Assembly: GCA_035541415.1 (NCBI GenBank)
Contig: DATKNI010000029.1
Span: forward strand, 1 to 28,035
Direction of reading: 5' to 3'
Source of the DNA: JAKAGE01 sp035541415
Lineage (GTDB): Bacteria > Patescibacteriota > Minisyncoccia > UBA6257 > 2-01-FULL-56-20
DNA: 28,035 nucleotides
The notes beneath the pieces are model-generated. The model did not search any database. It saw only the letters and a list, made by a program, of their open reading frames with translations, and had not been told where the DNA came from. Positions within the stretch are counted from its first letter, which is position 1, and every line of letters begins with the position of its first letter. The position numbers and the translations under genes were made by a program. Positions 22,780 through 28,035 of the stretch are shown one piece after another.

Positions 22780-22785
22780 GACAAC

Positions 22786-23139
22786 ATGCCCACTGAAAAG
22801 GTATCCAAATCAGAAAAAGACAAATTCGACCCGATCCGGAAAGGATTGCTCGAATATGTGGTATTAAACGTCATCTCCGCGCGCAAAGTGTACGCGGCGG
22901 ATATCCTGGCGGCGATCGCAGAAACGGAATTTGCCACGCAAGAAGGCACACTCTATCCCCTTCTTTCGCGCATGCGACGCGAAGGGACGGTTGACTACGA
23001 ATGGGTTGAATCCGACGCAGGGCCGCCACGCAAATATTATCACCTCACTGCCAAGGGCAGAGAACAGCTCGCGGCGCAAAGCGATTATTGGGACGAATTG
23101 CAGGAAACCATAAAAAACTTAGGTCGAAAAAATAAATAA
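22786..23139 (+). CDS. PadR family transcriptional regulator
   Basis: 117 aa winged-helix protein. DPIRKGLLEYVVLNVISARK, YAADILAAIA, and especially QEGTLYPLLSRMRREGTVDY and GPPRKYYHLTAKGREQL are the PadR signature. The C-terminal helix for dimerisation is short (PadR-s1 subfamily). It is first in an operon with a PspC protein, a common pairing for envelope-stress control. It probably represses its own promoter through the palindrome at 22743-22772. Confidence 0.95.
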   Translation: MPTEKVSKSEKDKFDPIRKGLLEYVVLNVISARKVYAADILAAIAETEFATQEGTLYPLLSRMRREGTVDYEWVESDAGPPRKYYHLTAKGREQLAAQSDYWDELQETIKNLGRKNK

Positions 23140-23193
23140 CGACGCAAACAAAAAAAATCAATCACGCGCAGGAAACACAAGCGCACCAAAGCC

Positions 23194-24411
23194 ATGAACA
23201 AAGTCATCACCATCAATTTAAACGGCCGCGCATACCAGCTTGAAGAAGCGGGCTACGACGATCTGCGCCGCTATCTCGACCAAGCCGCGGCAAAACTCGA
23301 CGGCAATCCCGACAAAGACGAAATCATGGCCGATTTCGAACAAGCCATCGCCGACAAATGCGACGCGCGCCTTTCGGCACGCAAAAACGTCGTGACCGCC
23401 GCGGAAATTAGCGAAATCATCGCCTCAATGGGCCCGGTTGATGCCGGAACCGAAACATCCGAAGAAAATGCCGGACGCACAAGGGCGCCCGGAATGGATA
23501 GTGGTGCATCGGACGCAACCCAGCAAACGCCAAAACGCCTCTACCAAATCCGCCAAGGCGCATGGATTTCGGGTGTCTGCAACGGCCTCGCCGCATACTT
23601 CGGCGTGGACGTCACGCTCATGCGCGTCATCTTTGTGGTGCTCGGCGCCATCACGCACGGATTCTGGATTCTCCCCTACGTTATCCTCATGGTCATCATG
23701 CCCGTTGCGCGCACCGAAGAAGAAATGGCCGCTGCGCGGGGCACCAAACCGTTCAACGCGCACGACTTCATCGAACAGGCAAAATCGCGCTACGCGGATT
23801 TTGAAAAGGAATTTCACAATCATCCTCAGTATCCGCCCATGCCCGCCCAGCCTGCCGATACGGCGGATAAAGAGGAGTGGGACAGATGGAGAGACAGTAT
23901 GAAAATATGGAAGCAGAATATGAAGAGCTGGAGAAATGAATGGAAACACGACTTTCAGCGTGAGCGCATGGCCCGCCGCATGGCACGCCGCGAAGCGCGC
24001 GACGCCTGGCGCGATGACCGCTACGCGCATGCCGGCATGGGATTCTTCCGCTTTGTGATGGGAATCATCCTTGCCGCGCTTTTCTTCAGCTGGATCGTGG
24101 CGCTCCTCGGTATCATCCAGCACCACATGTTCTTCGGCGTTGCCGTTGCGGCCGGATATCCGCTCTGGGTGAGCATCGTGTTTGTGTGTGCGCTCTTCTA
24201 TATTGTCTCGATCCCGTTCAAGTTTCTCATGCGCGGCGCGCGGCCGTGGTATCGCGAGCACTACAATCCCTTCATTGATATCGTTGAATCGCTCTTCTTT
24301 ATCGTTGGCGTCTATCTCGTGATCTGGATCGGGCGCGAACTCTTCCCCGCCGTGAACACCGCATACCTGAGCGTTGTGAATTACCTGCAGATGGTCTGGC
24401 CGTGGAAATAA
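23194..24411 (+). CDS. PspC-domain envelope protein with N-terminal prefix domain
   Basis: 405 aa. Residues 1-83 form a prefix domain (ITINLNGRAYQLEEAGYDDL, KDEIMADFEQAIADK) like that in Bacteroidetes-type PspC fusions. The PspC domain is at 114-170 (RLYQIRQGAWISGVCNGLAA, then the hydrophobic MRVIFVVLGAITHGFWILPY). A Trp/Arg/Met-rich charged linker at about 225-285 follows, then three or four membrane helices to the C-terminus. PspC proteins sense membrane stress. No Shine-Dalgarno; 54 nt after padR. Confidence 0.88.
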   Translation: MNKVITINLNGRAYQLEEAGYDDLRRYLDQAAAKLDGNPDKDEIMADFEQAIADKCDARLSARKNVVTAAEISEIIASMGPVDAGTETSEENAGRTRAPGMDSGASDATQQTPKRLYQIRQGAWISGVCNGLAAYFGVDVTLMRVIFVVLGAITHGFWILPYVILMVIMPVARTEEEMAAARGTKPFNAHDFIEQAKSRYADFEKEFHNHPQYPPMPAQPADTADKEEWDRWRDSMKIWKQNMKSWRNEWKHDFQRERMARRMARREARDAWRDDRYAHAGMGFFRFVMGIILAALFFSWIVALLGIIQHHMFFGVAVAAGYPLWVSIVFVCALFYIVSIPFKFLMRGARPWYREHYNPFIDIVESLFFIVGVYLVIWIGRELFPAVNTAYLSVVNYLQMVWPWK

Positions 24412-24446
24412 GCGGGATCCCTTTTGCCCGCACACTCATAACCTTC

Positions 24447-24974
24447 ATGCCAAAAATTCCGCCATACAAAAAACCGGATCCCGAACGGATCAATCTCACG
24501 CCGATCCCGATGACGCCCGAAGGCATCGAGGAATTGCGCCGCAAGCTTGAGCAGGTCAAAATCCGCCTTCCCGCGCTCGCCGAAGAAGCCGCCCGCACCG
24601 CCGCGTACGGCGACCGGTCGGACAACGCGGAATACAAACTCGCGAAAGGCGCCCTGCGCCGCGCGATGTATGAATCATCGGAGATAGAAGACAAATTGAA
24701 GCGCGTGGTGCCCATTGTGCGCGGCGTTTCGGCGGACGGCGCGATTCGGATCGGCTCCGTGATCACGGTAGATCTCTTGAGCGACGACAAGAAAACAAAA
24801 ACCAGCCAGCAGCTTTTTCATATCGTGGGTCCCGCAGAAACAAATCCTTCCGAAGGACGTATTTCAAATGAATCCCCGCTCGGCAAGGCGTTGATCGGCC
24901 ACAAAAAAGAAGACGTGGTGACCGTTCTCGTGGGCACAGCCACGAAGCACTATCGCGTGATTGCCGTGGATTGA
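24447..24974 (+). CDS. GreA/GreB family elongation factor, second copy
   Basis: 175 aa. GreB-like: the coiled-coil tip is YGDRSDNAEYKLAKG (D56 and D59, where GreB has D and E), and the C-terminal domain has GRISNESPLGKALIGHK. The N-terminus carries about 20 extra residues (MPKIPPYKKPDPERINLTPI), also seen in GreB. ATG at 24447 is chosen over a GTG at 24402 inside pspC. Being third in a PadR-PspC operon, it may be a stress-specific Gre factor. Confidence 0.9.
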   Translation: MPKIPPYKKPDPERINLTPIPMTPEGIEELRRKLEQVKIRLPALAEEAARTAAYGDRSDNAEYKLAKGALRRAMYESSEIEDKLKRVVPIVRGVSADGAIRIGSVITVDLLSDDKKTKTSQQLFHIVGPAETNPSEGRISNESPLGKALIGHKKEDVVTVLVGTATKHYRVIAVD

Positions 24975-24982
24975 GCGTGCGA

Positions 24983-25012
24983 TTGACACGCAATTTCAAA
25001 AGTTGTTATATT
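24983..25012 (+). promoter_or_regulatory. Promoter of the zinc-ribbon gene
   Basis: TTGACA (24983-24988), 18-nt spacer, TATATT (25007-25012); predicted start near 25019, leader about 29 nt with CAGGAG. Confidence 0.75.
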
Positions 25013-25047
25013 GTTTCCCAGAACCCCACATCTTTCAGGAGATTCCT

Positions 25048-25461
25048 TTGCAAAAAATTTTGAGCATATCGCAGCGCCTCGTTTCATCGCTTGCTTGCCT
25101 CTGGAAGAAAGACGAGCCGGAGCCCGAAGGCAGGATCCTTCTCTACCGGTTCGTCGTCTGGACGCATGCGGCCACCTATAACGTGGATTTCTACACCCGC
25201 GAAGAAGCGAATGAGCCAAACGCACTCCGCCTCGACAAAGAGATCTACGGCAATTACGCCGGCACATCGCTCAAAACCATTGTCCGGGCGAAAGACGGCA
25301 AGGACCACATCATTCCCGGATTCCTCTGGGATGACGAGCACTTCATGCCGCAAGTCGGGGCAGCGGTATACCGCGTTCCCTGCAGATTCTGCGGCGCGCC
25401 CGTGTGGTCAGCCAAACGCCACACAAGTTCGATATGCCCGCAGTGCATAAAGCCCATCTAG
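25048..25461 (+). CDS. Unknown protein with C-terminal zinc ribbon, TTG start
   Basis: 137 aa. The start is taken as TTG at 25048, because a promoter and CAGGAG (6 nt spacing) point to it; the frame is open further up, but that stretch contains the promoter. The middle has LLYRFVVWTHAATYNVDFYT. The C-terminus has C-R-F-C and C-P-Q-C pairs 17 residues apart, a zinc ribbon. No family recognised. It ends before a perfect palindromic terminator. Confidence 0.75.
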   Translation: MQKILSISQRLVSSLACLWKKDEPEPEGRILLYRFVVWTHAATYNVDFYTREEANEPNALRLDKEIYGNYAGTSLKTIVRAKDGKDHIIPGFLWDDEHFMPQVGAAVYRVPCRFCGAPVWSAKRHTSSICPQCIKPI

Positions 25462-25482
25462 CAAAACCTCCAACCCCTCATC

Positions 25483-25514
25483 GGCACGATCATATGATCG
25501 TGCCTTTTATTTTT
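25483..25514 (+). terminator. Terminator of the zinc-ribbon gene
   Basis: A perfect 22-bp palindrome (GGCACGATCAT and its complement) followed by TTTTATTTTT on the plus strand, 21 nt after the stop. Confidence 0.9.
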
Positions 25515-25550
25515 GATGGGCGCGCGGCCGCCTGGACGTTTCGCAGACCG

Positions 25551-25790
25551 CTAGCCGATTTCGACGACTTTATCCCGCCGCGTCTCGCCCGAAACAATCC
25601 GGATTTGCGAAACCGGAACGTTAAAATATTCTGAAAGCGCGCGTTCAATGGCGCGGTTTGCCTTCCCCTCTTTTGCCGGCTCTTTCACGGCGATCACAAA
25701 CTGCCGCTCGCCTTTCGCTTCAAAAAGCCCGGTGATTTCTTCGATGCGCGGGGCTTTAGCGCCCGGTTTTGCACGGACAAGGATTTTCAT
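25551..25790 (-). CDS. DUF167 family protein (YggU-like)
   Basis: 79 aa, the whole domain. KILVRAKPGAKAPRIEEI, the Lys/Glu-rich turn KEPAKEGKANRAIERALSEY and the closing IRIVSGETRRDKVVEI are the family pattern. Function unknown in bacteria. ATG at 25790 is chosen; the open frame to 25859 reads through the next gene's terminator. TACAAT lies 13 nt upstream, so the leader would be very short. Confidence 0.93.
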   Translation of the reverse strand: MKILVRAKPGAKAPRIEEITGLFEAKGERQFVIAVKEPAKEGKANRAIERALSEYFNVPVSQIRIVSGETRRDKVVEIG

Positions 25791-25803
25791 GTGTTCGTCA
25801 CCA

Positions 25804-25809
25804 TTGTAC
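25804..25809 (-). promoter_or_regulatory. Possible -10 box of the DUF167 gene
   Basis: TACAAT on the minus strand, 13 nt before ATG, directly after the terminator of the upstream gene. No -35 seen. Confidence 0.4.
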
Positions 25810-25818
25810 CTTATTGTA

Positions 25819-25853
25819 AAAAAACAGGTCGATGAGGATTTCTCATCGACCTT
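25819..25853 (-). terminator. Terminator of the unknown gene at 25884
   Basis: AGGTCGATGAG pairs with CTCATCGACCT around a 5-nt loop, then T7 on the minus strand after one G. Confidence 0.9.
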
Positions 25854-25883
25854 TCGCATAACGCAGCGTGCTTTCCTTGCTGC

Positions 25884-26372
25884 TTAAGAATTTTCCGCGG
25901 ATGGGTCAACCACGATTGGTGCCGCCTCGGCGGTTGGATCGCGAATGAGGCGATAGCCTTTCGGGATATAAACTTGCCAAGCTCGCCATCGTTCCTTGTC
26001 TTTTGGTTCCTCGGGGATCAATGGTCCCAACTCTCCGCCGGCACGCACTGCTTCTCGAGAACGTCGTTCAGCTTCCTCGAATTTCCCTTCCTTTTTCAGT
26101 TGATTGACCTCGCCGATAATCCTGTCGGCGGTTGCGAAATGCCTATCGCACCTTTCCGTCATTCTGTTCCATAGGTTGTTAATCGCGGCCTCATCCGAAG
26201 TGGCAACCACAATCGATGGGCTGAACTCTCTTGCCTCGCCCCCATCGCTGCCGTGATTGTAAAGCCTGTTGAGCTGCCGGTCATAGGAGCGTCCTATCAC
26301 TATATAGAGATGCAATTCTTTCGATTTTTCACCACCGTGTTCTACGATTTGCGCTGTAACTGCTTCTGCCAT
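25884..26372 (-). CDS. Unknown soluble protein
   Basis: 162 aa, no signal or membrane segment. It opens MAEAVTAQIVEHGGEKSKEL, has a helical charged middle (ADRIIGEVNQLKKEGKFEEA and a following ERRSREAVRAGG) and a tail of RDPTAEAAPIVVDPSAENS. No family recognised. ATG at 26372 is decided by GGAGGG 5 nt upstream; a TTG at 26384 lies before that site. It has its own terminator and a probable promoter at 26400-26428. Confidence 0.75.
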   Translation of the reverse strand: MAEAVTAQIVEHGGEKSKELHLYIVIGRSYDRQLNRLYNHGSDGGEAREFSPSIVVATSDEAAINNLWNRMTERCDRHFATADRIIGEVNQLKKEGKFEEAERRSREAVRAGGELGPLIPEEPKDKERWRAWQVYIPKGYRLIRDPTAEAAPIVVDPSAENS

Positions 26373-26478
26373 GATGCCCTCCAAGGCGATGCTGGTTATA
26401 ATCTAGGCCAAGCCCAGGGCTTTGTCTAGCAAAAAGGTCCGTTTTCTTAGGTTTGAGCTTCTTGGGTGCTTTTTTCAT
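26329..26478 (-). CDS. Possible 49-aa basic peptide overlapping the unknown gene
   Basis: MKKAPKKLKPKKTDLFARQS opens a Lys/Arg/His-rich frame ending in TGA at 26329. GAGGAAGG lies 6 nt before its ATG. It overlaps the first 44 bp of the 25884-26372 gene in another frame and spans that gene's promoter, so it may be chance. Confidence 0.25.
   Translation of the reverse strand: MKKAPKKLKPKKTDLFARQSPGLGLDYNQHRLGGHHGRSSYSANRRTRW
26400..26428 (-). promoter_or_regulatory. Probable promoter of the unknown gene at 25884
   Basis: TAGACA (26423-26428), 17-nt spacer, TAGATT (26400-26405) on the minus strand; leader about 21 nt. Confidence 0.45.
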
Positions 26479-26613
26479 GGTAAACCTTCCTCAAATTCTA
26501 CGTCGTTTAATAACGAAAATCTACTTATTTCATCTCCTCCCTCAGATCACGGTACCCATAATCCGATTCGTGACAGCCCTTGCCCCCAAAAGCCAGGTTT
26601 TTGATATCGATGT

Positions 26614-26961
26614 CTATAACTCCGTATATTTCTTATGGCTCCCCTTCGCCTTCTCCACGGGATATTTAGCCTCATTCTTCTTCATCTTCTTCTCGAGTGC
26701 ATCAAACACGTCGAGGCCCATGTCGTGGGATAGGAGCAGAACCCAATAGAGCACGTCGGCCAGTTCTTCCCCAATTTCATCCTTGTGGTCGGCAACGTAT
26801 GCCTTCACCTCATCAATGTTTTTCCAAGCAAAATGCTCCAAAACTTCCGCAGCTTCGAGTGAGAGGTAGAGTGCCATATCCTTGGGATTATGGAACTGCT
26901 TCCAATCGCGGGCTTCGCGGAAATCATTCAGCTTTTTGATGAGGGCGTCGATGTCGAGCAT
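26614..26961 (-). CDS. MazG-like nucleotide pyrophosphohydrolase
   Basis: 115 aa, the compact dCTPase/RS21-C6-like type. It hydrolyses (d)NTPs to monophosphates, cleaning the pool. Metal motif: E36-A-A-E39, then E66-L-A-D69 after 26 residues, the EXXE-EXXD pattern of all-alpha NTP pyrophosphatases. FREARDWKQFHNPKDMALYL is the family N-terminus. TAAAAT lies exactly 6 nt before ATG, so the mRNA is predicted leaderless. No hairpin terminator seen after the stop. Confidence 0.94.
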   Translation of the reverse strand: MLDIDALIKKLNDFREARDWKQFHNPKDMALYLSLEAAEVLEHFAWKNIDEVKAYVADHKDEIGEELADVLYWVLLLSHDMGLDVFDALEKKMKKNEAKYPVEKAKGSHKKYTEL

Positions 26962-26967
26962 GTTGGT

Positions 26968-26973
26968 ATTTTA
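26968..26973 (-). promoter_or_regulatory. Extended -10 of the MazG-like gene, leaderless
   Basis: ATGGTAAAAT, then ACCAAC, then ATG. Same decamer as in front of xseA. No clear -35. Confidence 0.6.
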
Positions 26974-27016
26974 CCATTTCCCTTCGGAATGGTCGCGAGC
27001 CGTGGCGCCCCCCCCC

Positions 27017-27051
27017 AAAAACAAAAGGCCGCCATGTGGGGAATGGCGGCC
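27017..27051 (-). terminator. Terminator of the MCDYS-type gene
   Basis: GGCCGCCAT pairs with ATGGCGGCC around a 7-nt loop, followed on the minus strand by TTTTGTTTTT. A run of nine C on the plus strand (27008-27016) follows directly. Confidence 0.88.
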
Positions 27052-27080
27052 GGGAACGGCCAGGGCCGGCTGGCAAAAGG

Positions 27081-27494
27081 TCAGTCGGATCCGGCTGCGA
27101 CGAGGGCTTCCTTGAGTTCGCTCAGGTCGTTGTCGGTGATGTCACCTTCGTCGTCCTTGGGGATGCTACAGGCTTCGATCCCGAAGTGGGTTGGCAGGTC
27201 TTGGAGCAAGACCGGCCCTCCTTCGACGCCCTCGAACTTGATGGCGTCGCGGTGATAGCCGAACACTGCTTCCGGCGGACGGTCGATTTGGACGAACTCG
27301 CCCTGGGTGCCGATAGGCACGAGCGGGCAGCTGGTTGCGGCGAGCACTTTGGTGCCGGGCAAAAGGCAGACAGCCGTGTCGGGGTTTCCAGGAGAAATGA
27401 ATCCCCTGGTGCCGGTATCGAACAGGTGGATGGTTAAGAGTTCGCCCGCACGAGCCGGACGATTCTTCTGAAGTTCAATTGAGTAATCGCACAT
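27081..27494 (-). CDS. Uncharacterised protein of the MCDYS-type
   Basis: 137 aa, soluble, beta-rich. It opens MCDYSIELQKNRPARAGELL, followed by FDTGTRGFISPGNPDTAVCL and LPGTKVLAA. From memory, proteins beginning MCDYS with an RPA-x-x-GE and an AVC-x-PG-T/A motif are spread across Proteobacteria and Acidobacteria without known function; I could not check. GGAGG lies 6 nt before ATG. Own promoter (27541-27569) and terminator. Its pattern suggests horizontal gain. Confidence 0.75.
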   Translation of the reverse strand: MCDYSIELQKNRPARAGELLTIHLFDTGTRGFISPGNPDTAVCLLPGTKVLAATSCPLVPIGTQGEFVQIDRPPEAVFGYHRDAIKFEGVEGGPVLLQDLPTHFGIEACSIPKDDEGDITDNDLSELKEALVAAGSD

Positions 27495-27540
27495 CGTGGC
27501 CTCCTAGGAGTTGGTCTAACGGTGGTGCGTTCTACCTTTT

Positions 27541-27569
27541 GTTATATCGTGCCGCGGGAAGTTTGGCAA
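27541..27569 (-). promoter_or_regulatory. Promoter of the MCDYS-type gene
   Basis: TTGCCA (27564-27569), 17-nt spacer, TATAAC (27541-27546) on the minus strand; leader about 40 nt. Confidence 0.65.
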
Positions 27570-27574
27570 CGCGA

Positions 27575-27603
27575 TTGACCAATTATCATTTTTGTTTTAT
27601 ACT
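27575..27603 (+). promoter_or_regulatory. Promoter of the right-edge gene
   Basis: TTGACC (27575-27580), 17-nt spacer, TATACT (27598-27603). Its -35 is 5 bp from the -35 of the opposing promoter, so the two are back to back. Confidence 0.75.
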
Positions 27604-27670
27604 ATCTCCGGCATCGAGAAATCGATTTTACATAGCAACATCAAAATTTGCAGGAGCAGGAGGAGGATCG

Positions 27671-28035
27671 ATGAAGATTGCCTACTATACCATCATGGTG
27701 CTTGCCATGGTTGGGTGCCTCGTTACCGTGTTTGTCATTAATGTTGACGCACCGGAATCGGTCGAGAAATTTCCTCAACTGTCGCCCGTTGCGCGTGACG
27801 CAGAATATGCGAAGCTCGCAGCGATCGTGGCGCAACCAGCGGAGAACGGACATCAATATTTCGACGTCCTTTACCGCATCTACGGGCTCCAACAATCGTG
27901 CAAACGTGCCGATCGAGAAGAGCACGGTGAAAGCGAGCAACGAGCTCGCTGGATGGTGCTTCAGACGGAACAACTTGCCCGGGATTGGTTTCAGGCAAGT
28001 ACTAAAATCGACCATGGCGACGAATTCATCCAAGC
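27671..28035 (+). CDS. Membrane-anchored or exported unknown protein, 3' truncated
   Basis: The frame is open to the right edge; 121 codons are seen. The N-terminus MKIAYYTIMVLAMVGCLVTV is a signal peptide or anchor, possibly a lipoprotein-like one (MVGC), though the lipobox is weak. The rest is soluble and helical with KFPQLSPVARDAEYAKLAAI and a charged stretch RADREEHGESEQRARW. No family recognised. GGAGGAGG lies 5 nt before ATG, and a good promoter sits 67 nt upstream. Confidence 0.75.
   Translation, partial: MKIAYYTIMVLAMVGCLVTVFVINVDAPESVEKFPQLSPVARDAEYAKLAAIVAQPAENGHQYFDVLYRIYGLQQSCKRADREEHGESEQRARWMVLQTEQLARDWFQASTKIDHGDEFIQ

Noticed and set aside
23425..24435. 336-codon minus-strand frame
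   Set aside because: Antisense shadow of the PspC-domain gene, rich in His/Arg/Asp as shadows are.
26453..26749. 98-codon plus-strand frame
   Set aside because: Opposite to the MazG-like gene over its second half and Phe/Ser-rich as expected for a shadow.
27008..27016. Run of nine C as a phase-variation tract
   Set aside because: It lies between a terminator and the next promoter, in no coding frame and not within a -35/-10 spacer.
27641..28033. Minus-strand frame at the right edge
   Set aside because: The plus-strand gene there has a promoter, a strong ribosome site and a signal sequence; the minus frame has none.

Overview
The window reads as a chromosomal segment of a Patescibacteria/CPR bacterium, probably Parcubacteria-like. 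The S10-spc ribosomal gene order is intact except that rpmD (L30) is missing between rpsE and rplO, a hallmark of that radiation. S14 is the short zinc form, and TGA is used as a stop, so the Gracilibacteria code is excluded. No rRNA, tRNA, CRISPR array, IS element or phage gene was found.

Layout: (i) 2-985, the 3' part of a secreted DUF5666-type protein. (ii) 1060-6128, minus strand: adk, map, a GT2 glycosyltransferase, greA, an ABC-2 exporter (ATPase and permease) and a membrane-anchored protein. (iii) 6129-6525, no protein gene but a run of eight potential hairpins ending in a terminator, my best candidate for an undescribed structured RNA. (iv) 6526-6954, a small exported protein with its own promoter and terminator. 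(v) 7162-17081, minus strand: twenty ribosomal proteins from L3 to L15, then secY. (vi) 17082-18236, an insertion between rpsJ and rplC holding two unknown genes, a possible small RNA, three terminators and the rplC promoter with a folded leader. (vii) 18237-19765, rpsJ and tuf, behind a leader with two attenuator-like hairpins. (viii) 20008-26961, small units: UBP zinc finger, TspO, a DUF2784-like protein, exonuclease VII (xseA-xseB), a PadR-PspC-Gre operon, a zinc-ribbon protein, DUF167, an unknown gene and a MazG-like pyrophosphohydrolase. (ix) 27081-28035, two divergent accessory genes.

Two initiation styles coexist. Housekeeping genes lack Shine-Dalgarno sequences. At least five single units (xseA, padR, UBP finger, DUF2784-like, MazG-like; tspO weaker) place a -10 hexamer exactly 6 nt before ATG, which predicts leaderless mRNAs. 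Most ribosomal genes have no Shine-Dalgarno sequence and many share an ACC-ATG context. By contrast, every unrecognised small gene (6526, 17379, 17687, 25048, 25884, 27081, 27671) has a sigma70-type promoter, a 20-60 nt leader, a strong GGAGG-type site and, where visible, its own terminator. Two of these cassettes sit at junctions that are normally continuous (rpsJ/rplC and secY/adk), which suggests insertion into ancestral operons. All functions are inferred from sequence reading only; no database search was possible.
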